This document shows, one piece after another, positions 13,411 to 18,862 of a DNA stretch of 18,862 nt (the stretch's first letter is position 1; every line of letters begins with the position of its first letter). The position numbers and the translations under genes are program-made. This DNA is from an uncultured Clostridia bacterium (GTDB lineage Bacteria > Bacillota_A > Clostridia > Christensenellales > Aristaeellaceae): the NCBI GenBank assembly GCA_946408865.1, contig CAMJTZ010000023.1, positions 1-18,862 on the forward strand, read 5' to 3'. The notes beneath the pieces were generated by a model. That model was not told where the DNA came from. It made no database searches and saw only the letters and a list, made by a program, of their open reading frames with translations.

Positions 13411-15282
13411 ATGCTGGAAAGAATCCAATCCTCTTCAGATCTGAAACAACTGAATGACCATGAACTGACCGAACTATGTGAAGAGATACGGCATGAGCTG
13501 ATCCGTACGGTTTCCGAAAACGGAGGACACCTGGCATCCAATCTCGGCGTTGTTGAGCTTACGGTTGCTCTGCACAAGGTTTTCAATACGCCGGAGGATA
13601 AAATCGTTTTTGACGTTGGCCATCAGAGCTATGTGCATAAAATGATTACAGGGCGATACAGCAGGTTCGGAACGCTGCGTAAATTCGGAGGATTGTCCGG
13701 ATTCCCGAAACGGGCTGAAAGCGAATACGACTGCTACGAAACCGGACACGCAAGCACAGCCATTTCAGCAGCGCTCGGCCTTGCACGCGCCCGTGATTAT
13801 CTGCATCAGGATCATCGCGTGATTGCTGTTGTCGGAGATGGCGCCATGACCGGAGGAATGTGCTATGAAGCTCTGAACGACGCCGGAAATGCTCGGACTC
13901 AGCTGACAGTTATTCTGAATGACAACGAGATGAGTATTGCACCGAATGTTGGCGCTCTTTCCTCCTACCTGACGCATCTTCGGATCAGTGCCGGATGGCA
14001 GAGTACAAAAAAGAAAGTGCGCAGGCTTTCAGGACTTCCGGTGTTTGGAAAAATGATCTACCGGGTGATCCATGGTGTCAAGAAAATCCTGAAATCAGTG
14101 ATTCTTCGTAATTCTGATGTTGGTTTTTTTGAAGCGCTCGGATTCCAGTATTTCGGACCGATTAACGGTCATGACCTGAGAAGCCTTGAAGAAACACTGG
14201 AACAGGCAAAAAAACATAAAGGGCCCTGCGTTATTCATGTGCTGACAAAAAAAGGCTACGGATATGAAGAAGCTGAAAAACGTCCTGAAGCTTTTCATGG
14301 CACACCTCCGTTTTATATTGAAACAGGATTCCGGATGAAAGAACCGGATTGTCCCTCCGCGGGACATCGGATGGCGGATAAACTATCCGAAATGGCGGAA
14401 AAGGACGATCGGGTCATCGCCATTACCGCCGCTATGCCGCTTGGGACAGGACTGGACCATTTTGGCGAAAAATATCCTGATCGCCTGATCGACGTCGGCA
14501 TCGCGGAAGAACATGCGGCAACCATGGCTGCCGGACTTGCAGCCGGCGGAATGCGGCCCTATTTTGCTGTATACTCAAGCTTCTTCCAGCGCTGTTACGA
14601 TCAGATGATCCACGATGTCTGTATGCAGCATCTTCCTGTGGTATTCCTGCTGGATCGAAGCGGAATCGGCGGCGAGGACGGACAAACCCATCACGGGGTT
14701 TTTGATTATTCCGCACTGATTCCGATTCCCGGTATAACGGTGCTTTCTCCCGCTGACGCGGATGAGCTGTGTGAAATGTTATCGTGGACCATCTGCCAGG
14801 ATGGCCCCGTCGCCATCCGATATTGCAAAGACGGTGACCGGCTTCCTTCCGGAAAGACAAAAAACAACGGATTTATTCCCGGCAGGTGGGATGTGGTTGT
14901 TCCGGGAAAAGATGTGAAACTGCTGGCCGCCGGAGGCATGGTGCGAACCGCGCTGACTGTGACGGAAGATCTCCGGAAGCAAGGGATCGACGCTGAAGTA
15001 GTAAACTGTTCCAGCATCAAACCGCTGGATGAAGAATACCTGAATCAGACAGGGAGCACCCCTGTAATCACGTTGGAAGAGCATATGACAACCGGAGGAT
15101 TCGGCGAATATGTAACAGAACGATGCCGTCAGCTGGGACTGAAAGCTCCCGTGGACTGTATCGGTATTTCCGATATGTTTATTCCTCACGGGAAACACAG
15201 CGAGCTGCTGGAATATGCCGGTCTGTCTGCGAATCAGCTAACCGGACGCATTATGAAAAAACTGGGGAGGACGGAAGCTTGA
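13411..15282 (+). CDS. dxs: 1-deoxy-D-xylulose-5-phosphate synthase
   Basis: This thiamine-diphosphate enzyme condenses pyruvate and glyceraldehyde-3-phosphate in the first step of the non-mevalonate isoprenoid pathway. It has the normal length of 623 residues. The thiamine-diphosphate motif runs from GDG (142-144) to NDN (170-172). His and Gly residues typical of the family occur early (FDVGHQSYVHKMITGR). The pyrimidine domain holds the catalytic Glu in AEEHA, most likely Glu366. The transketolase C-terminal domain closes the protein. ATG 13411 has AGGAG 10 nt upstream. In Firmicutes dxs commonly follows xseA, xseB and ispA; here it follows ddl instead, while the downstream tlyA link is kept. 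The stop codon overlaps the TTG start of tlyA (TTGA). Confidence 0.98.
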   Translation: MLERIQSSSDLKQLNDHELTELCEEIRHELIRTVSENGGHLASNLGVVELTVALHKVFNTPEDKIVFDVGHQSYVHKMITGRYSRFGTLRKFGGLSGFPKRAESEYDCYETGHASTAISAALGLARARDYLHQDHRVIAVVGDGAMTGGMCYEALNDAGNARTQLTVILNDNEMSIAPNVGALSSYLTHLRISAGWQSTKKKVRRLSGLPVFGKMIYRVIHGVKKILKSVILRNSDVGFFEALGFQYFGPINGHDLRSLEETLEQAKKHKGPCVIHVLTKKGYGYEEAEKRPEAFHGTPPFYIETGFRMKEPDCPSAGHRMADKLSEMAEKDDRVIAITAAMPLGTGLDHFGEKYPDRLIDVGIAEEHAATMAAGLAAGGMRPYFAVYSSFFQRCYDQMIHDVCMQHLPVVFLLDRSGIGGEDGQTHHGVFDYSALIPIPGITVLSPADADELCEMLSWTICQDGPVAIRYCKDGDRLPSGKTKNNGFIPGRWDVVVPGKDVKLLAAGGMVRTALTVTEDLRKQGIDAEVVNCSSIKPLDEEYLNQTGSTPVITLEEHMTTGGFGEYVTERCRQLGLKAPVDCIGISDMFIPHGKHSELLEYAGLSANQLTGRIMKKLGRTEA

Positions 15283-16118
15283 AGGAAAAAGAACGGGCAG
15301 ACACCGCCCTGGTGAAACGCGGGCTGGCTCCGAGCCGTGAAAAGGCACAGGCCATGATCATGGCCGGGGAAATTTATGTGGATGAAAGAAAGATCAACAA
15401 GTCTTCTGAAACGATCTTGGAAGATGACAACCTGATTGTCAGGGAATCATCCGTCAAATATGTCAGCCGTGGAGCTCACAAGCTGGAAAAAGCGGTGCGC
15501 GTCTTTTCTGCAGATCTAAAAGACCGTGTTATCATGGATGTGGGGGCCAGTACAGGCGGATTTACCGATATCTGTCTCCGAAACGGTGCCAGACATGTGT
15601 ATGCAATCGACGTCGGGTACGGGCAGCTTGACTGGAAGCTGCGGAATGATCCGCGCGTCACAGTGATGGAACGTACAAATGCGAGGTATTTGACGAAAGA
15701 GATGTTTCCGGATATTCCGGAAATCGCGGTAATGGATGTCAGTTTTATTTCCATTCGCCTGATTATTCCGGTTCTTTTTGAAATCCTCGGAGAAAAAGGG
15801 ACGCTCTATACGCTGATTAAACCGCAGTTTGAAGCCGGCAGAGAAAAGATCGGCAAGAACGGAGTCGTACGCGACAGTAAAACCCATGAAGAAGTATTGA
15901 ATGGAATCATTCACTTTATAGAAGATAAAGGACTGCATGTATACAGGCTGGATTTCTCACCGATAACCGGGCCGGAAGGGAACATCGAGTTTCTGGCGGA
16001 AATATCCGCTTCCAGGCCGGATACACAGATGATCAGCACGGAGGAAGTTCAGAGGATTGTTGCGGATGCGCACAGCCTGCTGCTTTCAGGGAGAGACCAT
16101 AATATCAGACCGGAATAG
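15279..16118 (+). CDS. tlyA: TlyA-family rRNA 2'-O-methyltransferase (hemolysin-A-like)
   Basis: The start is most likely TTG 15279: GGGGAGG lies 8 nt upstream, it overlaps the dxs stop by 4 nt, and upstream in-frame codons fall inside dxs. The product is 279 residues. Residues 1-60 form an S4 RNA-binding domain (ALVKRGLAPSREKAQAMI). An FtsJ-like methyltransferase follows, with the AdoMet motif DVGASTGGF at 87-95 and later conserved blocks MDVSFIS, LIKPQFE and GNIEFLA that supply the Asp, Lys and Glu of the catalytic tetrad. TlyA proteins methylate ribose 2'-hydroxyls in 16S and 23S rRNA and in mycobacteria affect capreomycin sensitivity. The last 33 nt overlap convergently with the pseudouridine synthase gene. 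The function is secure at family level. Confidence 0.93.
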   Translation: MKEKERADTALVKRGLAPSREKAQAMIMAGEIYVDERKINKSSETILEDDNLIVRESSVKYVSRGAHKLEKAVRVFSADLKDRVIMDVGASTGGFTDICLRNGARHVYAIDVGYGQLDWKLRNDPRVTVMERTNARYLTKEMFPDIPEIAVMDVSFISIRLIIPVLFEILGEKGTLYTLIKPQFEAGREKIGKNGVVRDSKTHEEVLNGIIHFIEDKGLHVYRLDFSPITGPEGNIEFLAEISASRPDTQMISTEEVQRIVADAHSLLLSGRDHNIRPE

Positions 16119-16751
16119 ATCCCACGGCGCCTCCTGCGGCGGGGCGGAGTGAAAAGACAATGTTATACCCGAACCGAACGGATCCGGAAAAGAAAGCCCT
16201 GAGGCCCACAGTGCGGGAAAACCGGCTTTTATTTTACTTCCGTATCGCGCATCTCCGTAGAGCGGCATTTTTCGTGAAGCGAACTGGATTCTGATCTGAT
16301 GTGTACGGCCTGTGTGAAGAAATATACGTACAAGATGAAAGGGAAGGCCTGAGACCTGTGCAGAAGCGAGACGCTCCCAGGTGCAGGATGCTTCCTTTAC
16401 ACCTTTGCGCCGGCGATTGACGACATAGGTTTTGTTTGTTTTTGTATCGTGGAAAAGAAGATCCCGGAAAGTGCCGGATTGACCGGGAGTGTCAGCCTGG
16501 ATAACAGCAAGGTATTCTTTATAAACTTTACCGTCTGAAAAAAGCTCCGTCATGCTGCCGGCGGCTGCGGAGGATTTGGCCAGGAGAATCAGGCCGCCGG
16601 TTCCCTGATCCAGACGGTGAACCGGATACAAGGACGGATAGTGATGTTGCGCGCATAGAATGGCAGGAAGGCCTTCCGCTTCGGAACGAATTCCGGGCTG
16701 TTTGACACAGATCAGGAAATCCGGATTCTCGTAGATGATTTCATTCTCCAA
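16086..16751 (-). CDS. RluA-family RNA pseudouridine synthase
   Basis: The start appears to be TTG 16751 with GGAGG about 11 nt upstream; a nearby ATG is out of frame. The product is 221 residues, similar in length to E. coli RluA and without an S4 domain. The catalytic motif HRLDQGTGG is at 45-53 with Asp48 as nucleophile; most relatives have TSG where this has TGG. Later motifs LHTGRTHQIRI and GDARYGS are typical. Such enzymes isomerise specific uridines in rRNA or tRNA; the target here cannot be told. The gene runs opposite to all its neighbours, ends 33 nt inside tlyA and starts opposite nadK, so it interrupts the usual tlyA-nadK order. Its promoter overlaps that of nadK. Confidence 0.92.
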   Translation of the reverse strand: MENEIIYENPDFLICVKQPGIRSEAEGLPAILCAQHHYPSLYPVHRLDQGTGGLILLAKSSAAAGSMTELFSDGKVYKEYLAVIQADTPGQSGTFRDLLFHDTKTNKTYVVNRRRKGVKEASCTWERLASAQVSGLPFHLVRIFLHTGRTHQIRIQFASRKMPLYGDARYGSKIKAGFPALWASGLSFPDPFGSGITLSFHSAPPQEAPWDLFRSDIMVSP

Positions 16752-16783
16752 AGCAGATCATTCCTCCGGCAGTGTTTTTCCGG

Positions 16784-16806
16784 GTGCCGGAATGAATTCC
16801 GGACAC
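16784..16806. promoter_or_regulatory. Palindrome in the rluA-like/nadK divergent region
   Basis: CCGGAAT and ATTCCGG (16787-16793 and 16796-16802) flank a 2-nt centre, with partial extension by GTG and CAC. It lies in the leader of the minus-strand transcript and upstream of the nadK -35 box. It might be an operator or a short stem; its function is unknown. Confidence 0.35.
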
Positions 16807-16822
16807 GAAAAATTCATTATTG

Positions 16823-16851
16823 TTGAATAAATATACACCGCATGATAAAAT
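16823..16851 (+). promoter_or_regulatory. Promoter of nadK-argR-recN
   Basis: TTGAAT (16823-16828) and TAAAAT (16846-16851) are separated by 17 nt, with TGA giving an extended -10. The expected start near 16858 lies downstream of ATG 16842, which argues for the later GTG start of nadK. Confidence 0.65.
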
Positions 16852-16859
16852 ACTGTCAA
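16830..16859 (-). promoter_or_regulatory. Promoter of the rluA-like gene, interleaved with the nadK promoter
   Basis: On the minus strand, a perfect TTGACA (16859-16854) and TATATT (16835-16830) are separated by 18 nt. Its -35 box lies just downstream of the nadK -10 box, and its -10 box lies between the nadK -35 and -10 boxes. Both promoters cannot be occupied at once. Confidence 0.65.
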
Positions 16860-16883
16860 TCCAGCGAGGGGAGCGATGCCTGC

Positions 16884-17702
16884 GTGTTCAGGAAAATCGG
16901 CCTGATTTCAAATCCGGATAAAGCCGAAGCAGTCCGGATGGCCGGTGTTGCTGCATCTTTTTTTTCAGACAATCATATTGAAACAGTATATCTGCAGGAT
17001 GAAAAAGACGATCTGCACAGTGTGGATCTGATCCTGACATTCGGCGGAGACGGAACATTCCTGATCGGTGCGAGGATGGCTATGATGCACGAAATCCCTC
17101 TGATGGGAATCAATCTGGGGACCGTCGGTTTCCTGACAGAAGAGGAACCTGAGCACCTGACCGAATGCCTGAGAGCAATTCTGGATGGCAATTATCAGAT
17201 GGAGGAACGCTTTCTGCTGAATGTCCGCCTGTCAGACGGGAGATGCTTTACTGCATTGAACGATGCGGTTGTTACCAGGGGAGGATTCGCACGGCTGATA
17301 CAGGTGGAATGCAGCGTAAACCGGGAAGTATTCGGAACTTTTACTGCGGACGGCATGATTGCAGCCACGCCCACAGGATCCACAGGATATTCACTGTCTG
17401 CAGGCGGGCCGATTGTGCAGCCTGATATGGATTGTATCATCCTGACACCGGTGTGTGCACACAGCCTTCAGACATGCCCATGCGTCGTATCTGAAACCTC
17501 TGAGATTTCTTTCCGTCTGAATCCCGAAAGAAAGCAGACAGCAGAACTTCAGATAGACGGAATGGACTGCGCGAAGCTGGAGGCCGGAGACGAGATCATC
17601 ATAACAGGATCCAACCGGAAAATGCGGCTTCTCCGGATTCATCCATACCACTTCTTTTCCCTTGTGCGGAGCAAGCTGATTGAATGGAGCCTGAAATACT
17701 GA
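16884..17702 (+). CDS. nadK: NAD kinase
   Basis: This enzyme phosphorylates NAD to NADP with ATP or polyphosphate. The best start is GTG 16884, which has AGGGGAG 10 nt upstream and gives the usual N-terminus MFRKIGLISNPDK. The in-frame ATG at 16842 has no ribosome binding site and precedes the predicted transcription start. The product is 272 residues. The kinase motif GGDG is at 54-57, NLGTVGFL at about 78-84, the Asn-Asp pair at 126-127, and the glycine-rich TPTGSTGYSLSAGGP at 162-176. It leads the conserved nadK-argR-recN group, with only 16 nt before argR. Confidence 0.95.
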   Translation: MFRKIGLISNPDKAEAVRMAGVAASFFSDNHIETVYLQDEKDDLHSVDLILTFGGDGTFLIGARMAMMHEIPLMGINLGTVGFLTEEEPEHLTECLRAILDGNYQMEERFLLNVRLSDGRCFTALNDAVVTRGGFARLIQVECSVNREVFGTFTADGMIAATPTGSTGYSLSAGGPIVQPDMDCIILTPVCAHSLQTCPCVVSETSEISFRLNPERKQTAELQIDGMDCAKLEAGDEIIITGSNRKMRLLRIHPYHFFSLVRSKLIEWSLKY

Positions 17703-17718
17703 GAAAGCAGGGTATATC

Positions 17719-18174
17719 ATGAAAACAGACAGGCAGAACGAGATACTGCGGCTGATCGAAAACGAAGAAATTGAAACGCAGGAAGAACTGGCAAACCGTC
17801 TGCGGGAAATCGGATATAAAGTAACGCAGGCAACCGTTTCACGCGATATCAAGGATCTTCGCCTGATCAAGATTTCCGGTCATCAGAGCGACTACCGCTA
17901 TGCAAAACCGGGACGCCACGAGTTGCAGGCAAACGACCGGATGATACGGCTTCTGTCCGATTCCACGCTCAGTGTGGATTATGCAGGACAGATTGTTGCA
18001 ATCAAAACGCTCAGCGGATCCGCCAATGTTGCAGCAGAAGCAATTGATACCATGAATTGGAAGGAAGTGCTCGGCACGATTGCCGGAGACAATACTATTT
18101 TTCTTGCTGTCCGCAATGAAAACGATACAGCTGAAATCGCCGAGAGGATCCGGAAGCTGGCCGGAAAAGAATAA
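17719..18174 (+). CDS. argR: Arginine repressor
   Basis: This is a hexameric, arginine-sensing DNA-binding regulator of arginine synthesis and breakdown (ArgR/AhrC). The protein has 151 residues. The winged-helix domain (1-65) contains the recognition segment TQATVSRDIKDL with Ser41-Arg42. The C-terminal oligomerisation and arginine-binding domain contains GSANVAAEAID and GTIAGDNTIF. At residues 124-125 it has Asp-Asn where most relatives have Asp-Asp, the acidic pair involved in arginine binding. The ribosome binding site is weak (AGCAGGG). It is placed between nadK and recN exactly as in many Firmicutes. No arginine biosynthesis gene is in the window, and I did not identify a convincing ARG box nearby. 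Confidence 0.95.
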   Translation: MKTDRQNEILRLIENEEIETQEELANRLREIGYKVTQATVSRDIKDLRLIKISGHQSDYRYAKPGRHELQANDRMIRLLSDSTLSVDYAGQIVAIKTLSGSANVAAEAIDTMNWKEVLGTIAGDNTIFLAVRNENDTAEIAERIRKLAGKE

Positions 18175-18195
18175 TCGGAAGAGAAGAGAGAATAA

Positions 18196-18862
18196 ATGAT
18201 TCGCACGCTGATAATCCATAATGTGGCGCTGATTGAGCATGTATCTGTATCTTTTCATGAGGGTATGGTAGTGCTGTCGGGCGAAACAGGTGCCGGGAAA
18301 AGCATTATAGTGGATGCTGTCGCGCTCCTGCTGGGCGGCAGAGCTGACCGGGACCTGATTCGTACGGGATGCGACAAGGCGTCCGTGGAAGCTGAATTCG
18401 AAACCGAATCCGGAAACGCCTGTGCAGAGATTCTTGCCAGGGAGCAGATTGATTATGATGGATGTTCTCTGACGATTTTCCGTGAAATCTCCATGACAGG
18501 ACGGAATATCTGCCGGATCAACGGGGTACCTGTTACGGTATCTGTCCTGAAGGAAACAGCTGCGTGTCTCCTGAATCTTCATGGACAAAGCGAGTATCAG
18601 TTTCTGGCAGATGAAGAGAAACATCTTTCCTATCTCGATCTGATGGGAGATGAAAACCATCAGCTGCTGCTGAAGAATATTTCAGAAGCATATCAGCGGT
18701 TTATCACGAATCACAGGGAATATGCAAAAATTGTCAAAATGAGTGAAACACGGGAACGCAGGGAAGATATCCTCCGGCGGGAGCTCGGGGAAATGCAGAT
18801 GGCTTCCATACAGCCCGGAGAAGAGGAAAAACTGTCAGAAGAATCACGCCTGATGCACAAAG
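18196..18862 (+). CDS. recN: DNA repair protein RecN, N-terminal part (runs off the window)
   Basis: The frame is open from ATG 18196 to the right edge, giving 222 complete codons of a protein usually about 550-570 residues long. RecN is an SMC-like ATPase involved in double-strand break repair. The Walker A motif GETGAGKS is at residues 29-36, and the opening LIIHNVALIEHVSVSFHEG is typical of the family. NLHGQSEYQFL, near residue 135, corresponds to the HGQ-x-E-x-Q block just before the coiled-coil arm, which begins at about residue 150 and runs beyond the window. A GA-rich, weak ribosome site precedes it 21 nt after argR. The Walker B part is not visible. Confidence 0.95.
   Translation, partial: MIRTLIIHNVALIEHVSVSFHEGMVVLSGETGAGKSIIVDAVALLLGGRADRDLIRTGCDKASVEAEFETESGNACAEILAREQIDYDGCSLTIFREISMTGRNICRINGVPVTVSVLKETAACLLNLHGQSEYQFLADEEKHLSYLDLMGDENHQLLLKNISEAYQRFITNHREYAKIVKMSETRERREDILRRELGEMQMASIQPGEEEKLSEESRLMHK

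Overview
The window looks like a chromosomal segment from a Clostridia-type member of the Bacillota (Firmicutes). The main evidence is gene order: dxs-tlyA-nadK-argR-recN is a classic Firmicutes neighbourhood. An anaerobic GlpA-like/GlpB-like/DUF1667 oxidoreductase trio, AGGAGG-type ribosome binding sites and sigma-A-type promoters, several with extended -10 elements, agree with this. An uncultured gut or rumen lineage is plausible, but the species cannot be named from the sequence. The DNA is gene dense, roughly half GC and uniform in style. I see no tRNA, rRNA, CRISPR, insertion sequence or phage gene. No gene-free stretch exceeds 300 bases; the longest are about 163 and 132 bases, and both hold divergent promoters.

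Layout. (1) 1-4564, plus strand: the tail of an acidic helical protein, a signal-peptide/single-TM protein of unknown function, cysS, a short membrane-anchored ComEA-like helix-hairpin-helix protein, and dnaX. (2) 4566-8189, minus strand: a bidirectional terminator separates dnaX from a stand-alone yajC with its own promoter. Upstream of yajC lies a three-gene redox operon whose genes overlap by 8 nt each. (3) 8190-8352: a divergent promoter region with two perfect 24-bp tandem repeats. (4) 8353-16118, plus strand: a tightly packed run of PfkB-family sugar-phosphate kinase, GNAT acetyltransferase, alpha/beta hydrolase, membrane-anchored MurF-like ligase, D-Ala-D-Ala ligase, dxs and tlyA. (5) 16086-16751, minus strand: an RluA-family pseudouridine synthase sitting inside the otherwise conserved tlyA-nadK junction. 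(6) 16884-18862, plus strand: nadK, argR and the start of recN.

How the genes may work together. The MurF-like protein and Ddl catalyse consecutive steps: Ddl makes D-Ala-D-Ala and MurF-type enzymes attach it to the muramyl tripeptide. Here the MurF-like enzyme carries an N-terminal block of about five membrane segments and is preceded by an uncharacterised hydrolase. dxs, next in the run, feeds isoprenoid (undecaprenyl carrier) synthesis. The minus-strand redox trio probably handles glycerol-3-phosphate or a similar alpha-hydroxy substrate. It shares its promoter region with the hexose-phosphate kinase, which suggests joint control of triose/hexose phosphate supply.

Most of the window is core metabolism rather than an accessory system. 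The most unusual items are a possible programmed -1 frameshift site in dnaX that would give a 431-residue gamma-like product, the hydrolase/membrane-MurF/Ddl cassette, and the 24-bp tandem repeat between the divergent promoters.
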